Positions 36,131 to 47,005 of a DNA stretch of 64,000 bases are shown one piece after another. Numbering within the stretch: position 1 is the stretch's first letter; every line of letters begins with the position of its first letter. Position numbers and translations under genes: made by a program. The notes under the pieces are model-generated. The model saw only the letters and a program-made list of their open reading frames with translations, made no database searches and had not been told where the DNA came from. Source of the stretch: Hibiscus mutabilis (Eukaryota > Streptophyta > Magnoliopsida > Malvales > Malvaceae); NCBI GenBank assembly GCA_019671005.1, contig CM033728.1, forward strand, positions 26,053,099-26,117,098. Direction: 5' to 3'.

Positions 36131-36160
36131 TGTCAAGTATGGAGAATAAAAACCAGTCAA
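36131..36160 (-). promoter_or_regulatory. Two W-box cores upstream of the WRKY gene
   Basis: On the minus strand TTGACT (36155-36160) and TTGACA (36131-36136) carry the TTGAC core bound by WRKY proteins, about 320-345 bp upstream of the ATG. Auto- or cross-regulation is common in this family; here it is inference. Confidence 0.45.
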
Positions 36161-36752
36161 AGCACATGAAACATGGTTTAAATGGTGAAATAGGATAGAT
36201 GAACACCTATACAAATACAAGGAAAACTCACTTCCAAAAATGTTGAAAACAAGCCACAGTTCAACTGTTCAAGCACGACAATATATGACCAAGATATATG
36301 AAGTGGTCTTGGGTACTGTAATTAGATACAATTATCAGATACGAATATTTAAGAAAATAATCAACTTTCGTCTACGGTCATGGTATTTGTTTGGTATTTG
36401 TTTGAAGGTTCGTGGATATTGTAGTTAACAACAGTTTCCAGTAGACTGGTCTCATTTCACACGTGCTCGAATGACATACTTAATTACAGATTTCGTGGAA
36501 CTGGTTTTATTTAATAATTTTTTTGTTTTTTCATTAGGGTTGACTGGTGGGTGGCTTGTCGTTTTAGTGCATGTGAGACTGCGCCGCCTCCTCAATTTCC
36601 AGGAACTTCCTCAAACTATAATATATGAAATGTAGGCAATGGAAAATCCAATTATAGGATTCTCCGCCCTAATCTCTGTTTTGTTTAGATGGAATCGTTA
36701 GTGATTGTATACTTAATATTTTTTATAAAAAGTAATTCCCACTTTCAGATAT

Positions 36753-38690
36753 TGTCGCAAATTTTTTATAGGGGTTTCGACGTGTTTTTAAATAAATAAA
36801 GTCAAAATAACATAGTCGCCACTAATCTTTTTTAAAATGTGTGATTGAATCACCTAAAAACGAGCCATTTTAATAAAATTATTTTTATTTTATTAAAACA
36901 ACGGTTTTGGTCTGCGAAAACTCAAAAACTAGTTCGAGAGCTGGTTACGTGTGGGGAAGAGTTAGCATCCCCACAGCGCCAAAAAATTAGTACCTAACCG
37001 ATTACAAAAAGTTTTAATGTCAGAATTTGTAAGTTCGTGTCAAATTTAAATTATTGTCCATTTATGAATATGATTCCATTTTAACGGTCCCACCATCCGG
37101 AGAGTAAACTTTAATCACCGCCAACACTTCTGGCGCTAACCCGTTACCTCCTTTTGGTAGGACACCGCATTAATTATATTTCACTTTTTAATCAAACAAT
37201 CACATAAATAATTAGTGTGTTAAAATTTTTATTTATTCTAAGTTAGTGATTATTAACCTAAAGAATGTCTAAATAAATTTTACCTATTGGGGTTCGGATG
37301 TAATTAAGTGTGTCTTATGAAATTTTGATGTGATAAGGCTCTAACTAAAGTTTTTAAGAATTTAATCCAAGAGGCTTTAACTAAACTAAAGAAACTAATT
37401 AAAAAACAACATAAAAAATAAACAAAATAAATATAAATTAAATGCATAAAAAAACACAATTATTTAAAAGAAAGTACCCTTCCCGAATCAAAATTAACAC
37501 TTAGTATTTGAACCAAAAATTATAAATTAAAATTAACATTATTTTTAAAATAAATGACTTTCCAAAAGGTTTTTTTTAAGAAAAAATAATTAAAATGTAA
37601 AGAAAAAATGACCAAATTGTAAAAAATAAAAAAAAATCCAAAGGGAATTTTTGAACATAGTGACTATTTTGAAGTAACTGAAAATATGAAGACTCGAGGA
37701 GCAATAAAAGAAAGGCGGAGGCATTTAATAAGTGTAATTAGCCCAATTTATTTTAAAACATGTGGGGTATAAAACTCAATTTTTATAAACACCTTTTATT
37801 TTCTCCTTTTAATATTTTTTGATCAAACACCCATTTTATAAATTCTCTCAAATGTTCATCTTGTTCTTCAAACATGAAGAACTCCAGCGACCCACCACCG
37901 CCATGACCATCGTCCGCTAGCCGCCTCATTCCGGTGACGGAAAACCGAATTTTCCGGCGAGATTTTAAATCTCGATTTTATGACTAAAAAAAACAAAAGT
38001 AAGAGTATATATTCGAATCAAACACACAAAAATAAATAAAAAATACCTAACTTTGCTTGAATGCTTCTTGTATTTTTCTTGAAAAATCGATACAAAATGT
38101 GATTACAAGGGGAAAGGGGTTCTTATATAGGCTTTTTCATTGCCTAAAATACATAAACAATCAATCTAAAAAATCTCAGAAATTCGGTTGATTATGCTTG
38201 ATTGATTTAGGTTTGATTCTCCTTGATTTTGCACTGATTTTGGTTTGAATATGAGGAATTAAAGGGCTGCTATTTGAATCGCCACCATTATTTCCTTTTT
38301 CATTCACATGTTTTTCCATTTTGCAGGTTGAAGCACTGTTGGAGAGAGAGCATTGCGTGGAGATGGGGGTAGGGGGTTGACGGGTGGGGACCACGCATGG
38401 GTGAAGCTGACTCCTTTTTTGACCCAATCTGGACCGTTGGATCTAACGGTTAATAATTGACTGCATATGGGAAAATAAAAAAAATTAATTAGGGGTTTTT
38501 ATTTTGGCCAAATGGGTTTTTATTAAATGGACTATTTTATTTATTTTTTGGGTTTTATGTCTAATAATAAGACTAGTATACATAATTAATATAATAATAC
38601 CCTAATAATAATAGTAAAATAAAAATAAAAAAAGTAAAATAAAATAATAAATAAATAATAAAAAAGGTAGGTGAAAAATTAGTGACAACA
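36753..38690 (-). repeat. Element E 3' LTR
   Basis: On the minus strand it starts TGTTGTCACTAATTTTTCACC and ends AAAATTTGCGACA. Characteristic Tat/Ogre LTR phrases are present, such as GGTTACGTGTGGGGAAGAG followed by GTTAGCATCCCC on the plus strand. It is 1938 bp long and non-coding. The adjacent GATAT (36748-36752) would be the target duplication, but its partner is not in the window. This LTR sits about 0.94 kb upstream of the WRKY ATG. Confidence 0.82.
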
Positions 38691-38704
38691 GCTACCCCTC
38701 TTTG
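38691..38704 (-). promoter_or_regulatory. Polypurine tract, element E
   Basis: On the minus strand CAAAGAGGGGTAGC lies directly before the LTR start. This closely resembles the conserved Tat/Ogre tract. Confidence 0.85.
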
Positions 38705-38771
38705 CTCATTCCAGTAAAATAGGGATAGAGCAAAGAATAAAAGACACTAATTTTCATCGATTGCAAACAAG

Positions 38772-39526
38772 GTTACATTCTATGCCTGAATGGATAGGCG
38801 GGTTCTATTCTCCTCATGCTCGAATATATAAGCAGGTTCTATTCTCCTCATGCTCGAATAGATGAGCAGGTTCCACTCTCCTTATGCCCGAATGGATAGG
38901 CTAGTTCTATTATCCTCATGCTCGAATAGATAAGCATGTTCCATTCTCCTCATGCCCGAATAGATATGCGGGTTCTAATCTCCTCATTCTCGAATAGATA
39001 AGCAGGTTCTATTCTCCTCATGCTCGAATGGATGGGCGGGTTCTATTCTCCTCATGCTCGAATAGATAAGCAGGTTCCATTCTCCTCATGCCTGAATGGA
39101 TAGGTGGGTTCTATTCTCCTCATGCTCGAATAGATAAGCAGGTTCCATTCTCCTCATGCCTGGATAGATAGGCGGGTTCTATTCTCCTCATGCTCGAATA
39201 GGTAAGCAAGTTCCACTCTCCTTATGCTTTAATGGATAGGCGGGTTCTATGCTCCTCATGCTCGAATAGATAAGCAGGTTCTATTCTCCTCATGCTCGAA
39301 TAGATAGATAAGCAGGTTCCACTCTCCTCATGCCCGAATGGATAGGCGGGTTCCACTCTCCTCATGTCCGAATAGATAAGCAGGTTCCACTCTTCTCATG
39401 CCCGAATGGACAGACGAGTTCTATTCTCCTCATGATCGAATAGATAAGCAGGTTCCACTCTCCTCGTGCCCAAATTTATAGGCGGGTTCTATTCTCCTCA
39501 TGCTCGAATAGATAAGCAGGTTCCAC
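38772..39526 (-). repeat. Alternating 33-34 bp tandem array in E 3' UTR (main part)
   Basis: Roughly two dozen monomers of 33-34 bp are present. Two types mostly alternate on the plus strand: one with GATAGGCGGGTTCTATTCTC and one with GATAAGCAGGTTCCACTCTC, each followed by CTCATGC-CGAAT. That gives a dimeric higher-order unit of about 66-67 bp. The array is cut at 39526 by element D and continues at 49808. Confidence 0.92.
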
Positions 39527-42225
39527 TGTAACACCTTTTACCTGTATCCATCACTGAATACAAGCTAGAGATGTCACATGACACTTATACAATAGTTATC
39601 ATTTTGAAATTTGGTTTCTTTAAAATATAAATAATTAACTCTTTAACTAAATTAGTATTTAATCGCGTAAAATTTAAACTTAATATTTTTAAGTTTACTT
39701 CTAATTCACATAAATAATAGAACTGCCTAAATTAAAAATCATTTTGATACCAAATAAAATACGATTAAATTATCTCTTTACTAAACATTCATATCAGAGC
39801 AGCTTAAAACATTTATAATTTACATGCCAACTAATAATATCAAAAGTAACATCGAGGATGTCATACTGATAATGATGTTTAACTTCCAAAATAGATGATG
39901 TCTTCTACTGCTGCTCCTTACGCCTTTTACCTACGTGTGAAACATTAGCACGCTAAGTATACACTTAGGAAGGCAACATAAAATAATTTAAACAATTAAA
40001 ATACAATATATATGTCATATAGGATTATGAAATCATAAAAACTGACTTGTTAAAGTCGATCCACTATTATGTAACCTGTTCATCTCAAATTTATATAGAT
40101 ATGTAAGATAGGTTATATCAAAACAAATCTTTATTTGAAAATTCATTTTCACTTGAGTCATTCACTACACTTTCACTCTTAATTGAATTATAGCCCAATG
40201 TAAAATAAACGAGAATGCATGGTATGTGAGTCACTGTTGAGTATGCACATGTGTGGCATCAACTAATATGTTATGCCATAATAAATCATTGTATCACTAT
40301 ATCACTGCTGTAATTTAACAACATCACTGTATCACTAGGCCATAGCCGTAGAACACAACATCACTATATCACTATACTCCCTCATTGGCTTGCCAATTAT
40401 ACCAAGAATCTCAATAATTATACAATGGGCTTTTAACCAATTCACAATTATGATCTCTTCACTTATTCAATAATATCAATAAATAAAGATATGTCACTAT
40501 AATATATATAAGAAAAATGCCTTGGGCAGTTCATTTTCAAAAGTCTTTGAAAATATACCATTCACGATTCAAAAATATTTATTTAATTCAGCATTCAAGA
40601 TTGACTTATTGCAAGTCTTTCTCATAGCATAATAAAAATAAGTAAGAATGCACTCACCTGTTGCCTCACTAGTATATTGTACTAATACTTTCAACTTTAC
40701 TCTTATGCTTTTCCTTTATCAACAGCCTGGCTTGTATCTCGATTTTGATCACGGTTACGATCTACACAACATTTAACAACACATACCATTCAAAGTACAT
40801 GTTAGTATTACATTAACATTGATACATATTAGGAATAATATTCCTAATAATTCTTTTAATACCGACTTCATATTATAATATTAATGTTAACTTCAAACTT
40901 CTAAATCTTTCCAAATAGTCCTTTTTCACAAAAACATCAATTTCAACTCAACTTTCACTTTAGTTGCACATTTACCCAACTTTACAATTTAGTTCTCAAC
41001 ACTTTACAAACTTCCAATTTAGTCCAATTAACATTCCAAGACTTACAAAATCATCCTTACACCATTTCTAACTTTAGGAAAATTTTCCATAATTTTCCTT
41101 CAATTTTCCCCTAATAGCCGAATACCAAAGGTCACTTTGACCAAACTTCCCAACTTGATTCAAGCACAAATTCAACCTCCAAACATCATATTCAAGCTTC
41201 TAACATCATTTCCACTTCAAATAAAATTTTGCAAGAGTTTCCCCTAATTTTCCAATTTTTCCAAAATTAGCCTACAACATAATTCATGGAAATTTTCACT
41301 CTAACAAGCATTAAAAACATCACAACCTCATATTCAATCAATTTAATCCATAAAACCTAAAATCCCAACATGCTTTTCATAAACCCTAATCTCCAATCTT
41401 AACATCTAAGCATGAAAACTATTCAAAAATTATACCAAATGAAAGAGAATTTAATGGAGATTAATTCTCTATTTCATGTTTCAACCCAAAAAGTAATCAA
41501 ATCAAGATTAAAATGGAATCATTTTTTTTCTTACCTTGCTATGGTGTTTCGGCCAAGAGAGTATGAAGATGAGCAAATTCTAGTATTTTTTTTCTTTAAT
41601 TTCTAATGCCAAATGGCATCTATTTAACTTAATATATATATATATATATATATAAATCTCCCTTAATAGAAAAGTTACCATTTTGCCCCTTAGTTATGAC
41701 CAATTAAGTGCTGACACCTAATCTTATCACTTTTGCATAATGATTTTTAATTAAAAAGCATGGGCAAAATGACTAAAAGGCCAATAATGAATCCACGCAT
41801 TCACAAAAATGCCATTTGTGCACTATAATAAAATACTGCCTTCAATCGAATCTAAATCGGTTAAAAATGATTCCAAAACGAAATATCATGTCCTTCAAGT
41901 CTTCCTACAGTTCCCTTCAAAATTTCATCACATTCCGAGCTCATACGATTACCCAAAATCCATTTAAACTTTAATTGTAATTTCCCAATAAAAGAAACAT
42001 CGAATCGAACCGAAAATTTTATATTCGATTCACACCCTTATGAGATCTATTTATTTATAGAATAAAAATAATTATTGGGAAAATTACCATGTTGGTCCTT
42101 AAACTTTTCTCCACTTTTCACTTTGGTCACCAAACTTTAACATTTTACATTTTAGTCACTGAACTAAAACCACCAACTTTTAATTCTTTGCAAATTAGTC
42201 ACTAACCAATTATTGGGGTATTACA
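39527..42225 (-). repeat. Element D 3' LTR
   Basis: On the minus strand it starts TGTAATACCCC and ends AAGGTGTTACA. It is about 100 bp shorter than the 5' copy. One difference is a roughly 38-bp deletion between two AGTTTA repeats (compare about 39690 with 47183-47224). A (TA)n run is at 41636-41655. A 64-codon open frame at 41412 is non-coding by position. Confidence 0.92.
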
Positions 42226-42240
42226 ATTCTCCCCTTAAGA
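42226..42240 (-). promoter_or_regulatory. Polypurine tract, element D
   Basis: TCTTAAGGGGAGAAT on the minus strand lies directly before the LTR start at 42225. Confidence 0.87.
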
Positions 42241-43867
42241 AAATTCGTCCTCGAATTTGTAGAACGTACCTGATTTAAACAGATGAGGAAACCGTTCTTT
42301 CATATCTTTCTTTCTTTCCAACGTTGCTTCCTCCACTTTGTGATTTCGCCAAAGAACTTTAACAAGTGGAATTGTCTTGTTCCTTAGTTCGTTGACATCA
42401 TGTGCTAAGATTCTGATTGGTTCTTCTTCATATGTCAAATCTGGTTGAATCTTTATTTCCTCTGGAGTAATGATATGAGAAGGATCTGATCGATACTTTC
42501 TGAGCATCGATACATGAAACACATTATGAATCTTATCCATTTTTGGAGGTAGAGCAAGTTGGTAAGCCACCGGACCAACTCTTTCTACAATTTCATATGG
42601 TCTAATGAATCTTGGACTCAACTTTCCTTTTCGTCCGAAACACAGTATTTTCTTCCAAGGTGATACTTTAAGAAACACTCTATCACCCACTTGAAATTCA
42701 ATTTCTTTTCTCTTTGAATCAATATATGATTTTTGTCGATCGGCAGCTGACTTAAGATTATCTTGTATAATATTTACCTTGTCTTTGGCTTCTCTAATAA
42801 GATTAGGACCAATTATGTCTCGATCTTTTAACTCATACCAATTCAAAGGAGTCATGCACCTTCTTCCATACAAGGCTTCATAAGGTGCCATCTTGATACT
42901 TTCTTGATAACTGTTATTATAAGAAAATTTCGCTAATGGCAAGTACTTCTCCCACGATCCTTTGAATTCAATCACACAAGCCCTTAACATATCCTCTAAA
43001 ATTTGGATAGTCCATTCAGATTGTCCATCTATTTGGGGATGAAAAGCCGTGCTAAAATTGAGTCGAGTACCAGAGCTTTATGTAAAGACTTCCAAAATCT
43101 GGAAGTAAACCTTGGTTCTCTATCAGAGGCAATCGAAACTGGTACTCCATGAAGCTGAACTATCTCCTTAATATATAATTCAGCATACTTATCCATAGAG
43201 AAATTAGTTCAGACATGAATAAAATGTGCCGACTTAGTCAATCTATCAACAATCACCCAAATTGAATCTTTCTTGTTTAGAGTTAAAGGTAACCCTGTTA
43301 CAAAATCTATGGTTACTCATTCCCATTTCTACTGAGGAATGGAAATTGGTTGCAATAAACCAGAAGGCACCTGATGCTCTGCCTTTACTTGTTGACATGT
43401 CAAGCACTTCGAAACAAACTCAGTTATAGCTCTTTTCATTCCTGACCACCAATATCGACTCTTTAGATCTTGATACATCTTGTTTCCACCTGGATGCATG
43501 GTCAAAGGACTATAATGCACTTTAAAGAGAAGTTCTTTCTTTTATTCTTCATCTTCAGGAATAACAATTCTTCCTCGGTAATACAAGCATCCATCAGACT
43601 TAACTTCAAAATCTTTAGTCTCATCATTTTGACTTGTTTGCATCTTAACAAACATTCCATATCTCTTTTTTGAAGCTCCTTTATCCGATCTACTAAAGCA
43701 TGCCTTATTTTTAATTCAGCAATTAAAACACCATCTTCTTTCAAAGCTACCCTTGCATTTATAGCTCTCAAGGCAGCAAAAGTCTTTCTACTGAGGGCAT
43801 CGGCTACCACGTTCGCTTTACCTGGATGGTAGTCAATAACCACATCATAATCCTTTAGGAGCTTGAT
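42235..43867 (-). pseudogene. Integrase and chromodomain, element D
   Basis: The H2C2 finger lies at about 43520-43380 (HPGGNKMYQDLK to CLTCQQVKAEHQ), followed by a stop at 43329-43331. The catalytic core at about 43320-42991 carries a VDRLTK Asp, but stops and a shift break it. The open frame 42990-42235 holds the core end (NNSYQESIKMAPYEALYG), the C-terminal GDRVFLKVSP domain and a chromodomain, LRNKTIPLVKVLWRNHKVEEATLE. It continues to the polypurine tract. The usual TW at the end of that motif is TL here, removing one aromatic residue. Confidence 0.9.
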
Positions 43868-44290
43868 CTACCTTCTCTGCCGCAGATTTAACTTCTTTTG
43901 AGTTAGCAGATACTTTAAACTTTTATGATATGTATAGATGTAACATTGTTCTCCATATAGATAATGACGCCATATCTTTAAAGAAAATACAACCGCTGCC
44001 AAGTCTAAATCATGAGTAGGATAATTCTTTTCGTGTGCCTTAAGTTGTCTGAAAGCATAAGCCACTACTTTTCCTTCTTGCATCAGTATACATCCCAAGC
44101 CATTATGAGAAGCATCACTATAAACTACATAATCTTTACCTGACTCGGGTTGTACTAACACCGGAGCCTCAGTTAAAATCCTCTTTAAAGTTTCAAAACT
44201 TTCTTGGCACTTATCCGTCCAAATGAATGGCATATTCTTTATTAATAATTTGGTTAGCAGAGAGGCAATTATCGAGAAATTCTTCACAAA
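43868..44290 (-). pseudogene. RNase H, element D
   Basis: A 139-codon open frame has VVYSDASHNGLGCILMQEGK, LAAVVFSLKIWRHYLYG and YHKSLKYLLTQKKLNLRQRR. The end of the domain (HPGKANVVADALSRK) is in a different frame at 43843-43780, so a small shift lies near 43860. Catalytic acids look present. Confidence 0.88.
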
Positions 44291-44907
44291 TCTTCGATAA
44301 TAACAGCTAGTCCCAAGAAACTTCGAACCTCAAAAATATTCTTCGGAGTTTTCCATTCAACTATAGCTTGTATTTTCTTGGGATCTACTCTTATCCCCTC
44401 TATTTAAATCACATAACTGAGAAAAGTAACTTCTGATAACCAAAATTCACATTTTGATAACTTAGCATATAGTTTCTTTTTTCGGAGGATATGAAGAACA
44501 ACACGAAGATGAGCATCGTGTTCCTCTTCTATCTTTGAATATACTAAAATGTCATCAATAAATACCACCATAAATCAATCCAAATATGGCTGAAATATTC
44601 GATTCATCAAATCTATAAATGTTGTAGGAGCATTAGTTAATCGAAATGGCATCACTACGAACTCATAGTGTCCATACCGAGTTCAAAAAGCCGTCTTTGA
44701 AATATCTTCTTCCTGAATCTTCATCTGATGATATCCAGATCGAAGATCAATTTTGGAAAACACAGCTGCACCCTTTAGTTGATAAAAAAGATCATCAATC
44801 CTCGGAAGAGGATACTTATTCTTCATGGTCACCTTGTTTAACTAGAGGTAATCTATGCATAATCGCATAGATCCATCTTTCTTTTTTACGAATAACACTG
44901 GTGCGCC
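44291..44907 (-). pseudogene. Reverse transcriptase, element D
   Basis: The domain is readable on the minus strand: LFVKKKDGSMRLCIDY near 44885, FSKIDLRSGY near 44740 and the catalytic VVFIDDILVYSK at about 44574-44540. Several stops interrupt it. At 44908 a TAG replaces the Trp codon of the SPWGAP motif that opens RT, and other stops sit in the fingers, palm and thumb. It is inactive. Confidence 0.87.
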
Positions 44908-45576
44908 CTAAGGTGACACACTTGGCCTTATAAATCCCTGATCTAACAATTCTTGCAATTCCACTTTTAACTCTCGAAGCTCAGTTGGAGCCAATCTATA
45001 GGGGGCCATTGATATAGGTACAGTACCAGGTAACACTTCTATTTTAAATTCTACTTCTCGATCTGGAGGTAATCCTGGTAACTCATTCAGAAATACATTT
45101 GGATATTCTCGAACAGTTGGAATATCTTCCAACTTAACTCCAGAAGTTCGAGTATCCACCACATTAGCTAGAAAATCTTGACGGCCTTCTAATAGTAGTT
45201 TCTTCGCTGAAACGACTAAAATTACACTAGATAGAGGATTCATTCTTTCACCAACTACCATCACCTCATCGCCTTTCGAATCCCTCAATATTAGTCGTTT
45301 CAGATGATAATCCACCATGGCATGATAAAAAGATAACCTATCCATTCCTAAAATTATCTCGAATTCTTTGAAAGGTAGCTCCATTAAATTTACCGAAAAC
45401 TTTATTCCATGTACCTTAATTGGATAGTTTCTACATATTTGATTCACTCTCGCACTCTGACCCATTGGGTTTGTTGCTATTATATCACTAGAGATAGACT
45501 CTAATGGAATATTTCTTTCTTCAATCAGCTTAGTACTAATGTACGAATGTGTAGAACCAAGATCAATCAAAACCAA
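44908..45576 (-). pseudogene. Aspartic protease and RT linker, element D
   Basis: Open for 222 codons. The active site reads VLIDLGSTHSYIS: Asp and Gly of D-T/S-G are kept, but the middle residue is Leu. ILGMDRL and the flap region follow. The second half is the linker PTVREYPNVFLNELPGLPPDREVEFKIE into the first RT residues (ELLDQGFIRPSVSP). It is the best preserved protease in the window. Confidence 0.88.
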
Positions 45577-46848
45577 TACAGGTTTATCAAAAAGATAGAA
45601 TGTACCTGCAATGATTTCTGGATCGTCACGGTCCTTACCTGTCCTGATATTAAAGACTCGGGCTGGTACCCGTATTTCTGACTGTGAAGCAAATTCAGGT
45701 GGTCATCCGAATTTGCCTATTCCACTACCTCTCTATGGAATCACTGCAAATCTCTCGGTCTGCACAGGCCTTTCTCCAGATATTAGGGGGCAGTCTTTCA
45801 CAAAATGACCAACTTTTTCACATTTAAAACATGCCCTTCTCACCATCCAACATACGCCTGGGTGACATTTGCCACAAACATCACATGGCTGAGATCTAAA
45901 CTGGGATGATGAACTAGCACCAGAATTAACAGTTTGTGCTTATCTATTTCCTCCAACATTGCCTCCTTTACGAGCAGATGCAGCAGATCCAGATTTATTC
46001 TTATTCCAAGAACGAAAACCTTTATTCCTCTTAGATGAAAAAGGAGCTGAAGAGGTTCCTGGTCTCTTTGTTGACTATGAAGTCTGCTCTATCGTATCCT
46101 CTGATTGGACATATTCCATTGCCTTGGCTCGATTCACTACTTCTTGAAAAATATGCAGATTCAATGCTACCAATAATTATTTTGGTCTCTTATTTAGAGC
46201 TTCAATAAACCAATCACATCGATCCTTTTCAGTGGGAATCAATTCTGCTGCAAACCGGCTCAACTTGTTAAATTCACATTCATACTCATAAATAGTACGA
46301 TTCCCTTGCTCCAAGTTGAGGAATTGTTGCTTCATCTCCCGAATAAATTGATCTCCAATTTTTTTATTCTTGAATTCCTCTAAGAAGAATTGCCAAGTAA
46401 CCCTCTCGGGAGGAATGTGCATCGTAGCATTGGTCCACCAAAACCTAGCTTGACCTCGCAGTAATAAGACAGCTCCATCCAACTTATCCGTCTCTGAGCA
46501 GTGGAATCCCTCTAACATGATCTTCAAATCATTTATCCATATATCGACATCCACAGGACCTTAATCTGTTTCTCCTTTAAATTCAGGTGCTCCCAAACTT
46601 TTTATTTCTTTAGCAATTGTCATCCGAGGAGCAGGGAAAGCTTGTGGTTGGAAATATGTCAGAACCATTTCCAAAGCCTGAAGGAAAGTCCCCTGATCTT
46701 GCACAGGCATTCCTTGCTGTGCTGGTGCCCTTCCCTGTTCCGCTTGAGCCGGATGGTTATTATTAACTTCATTACACCCACTGACGGCCTCTTCCGGAAC
46801 CTCCTGTTCCAAAGCACATCTAGAACTTCTTACTTCAAACATCTATAA
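45577..46848 (-). pseudogene. gag of element D
   Basis: It begins near 46842 (MFEVRSSRCALEQE). A stop at 46561-46563 separates an N-terminal Gln/Pro-rich part from the gag core (46554-46177: FHCSETDKLDGAVLLLRGQARFWW and later LIPTEKDRCDWFIEAL). The frame continues past another TAA near 46177. Zinc-binding boxes CDVCGKCHPGVC and CFKCEKVGHFVKDC lie at about 45897-45800. These are the particle and RNA-binding regions. At least two stops inactivate it. Confidence 0.87.
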
Positions 46849-46988
46849 CCACATAACTGCTACATTAATAAGGAGCGACATTCATCAATTATATAAACAT
46901 CAAATCAGTAATATTGATATTCTAGTGGCGTGTACACACTTTTCAACAAAACAAATTCCATTTAGGCCGAGAACCAGCTAAACCTATA

Positions 46989-47000
46989 GCTCTGATACCA
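46989..47000 (-). promoter_or_regulatory. Primer-binding site, tRNA-iMet (element D)
   Basis: The minus strand reads TGGTATCAGAGC, a perfect match, 5 bp inside the 5' LTR end at 47006. Confidence 0.95.
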
Positions 47001-47005
47001 ATAAA

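Larger units (their letters stand above)
35816..36752 (-). promoter_or_regulatory. Upstream region of the WRKY gene
   Basis: About 0.94 kb lies between the ATG and the retrotransposon LTR at 36753. It holds a TATA-like element and two W-box cores, listed separately. A 62-codon open frame at 36240-36428 (plus) has no recognisable similarity and I do not call it a gene. Confidence 0.6.

Noticed and set aside
36240..36428. 62-codon frame upstream of the WRKY gene
   Set aside because: No recognisable domain, and the length is within chance for this composition.
38176..38427. 83-codon frame on the minus strand
   Set aside because: It falls in the E LTR with low-complexity content and no known domain.
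38772..39526. Regularly spaced repeats that could suggest a CRISPR array
   Set aside because: The repeats are contiguous with no unique spacers, the context is a plant retrotransposon, and there are no cas genes.
41412..41606. 64-codon frame
   Set aside because: It lies in the non-coding D LTR; the equivalent region of the other LTR (about 49035) is not conserved as a frame.
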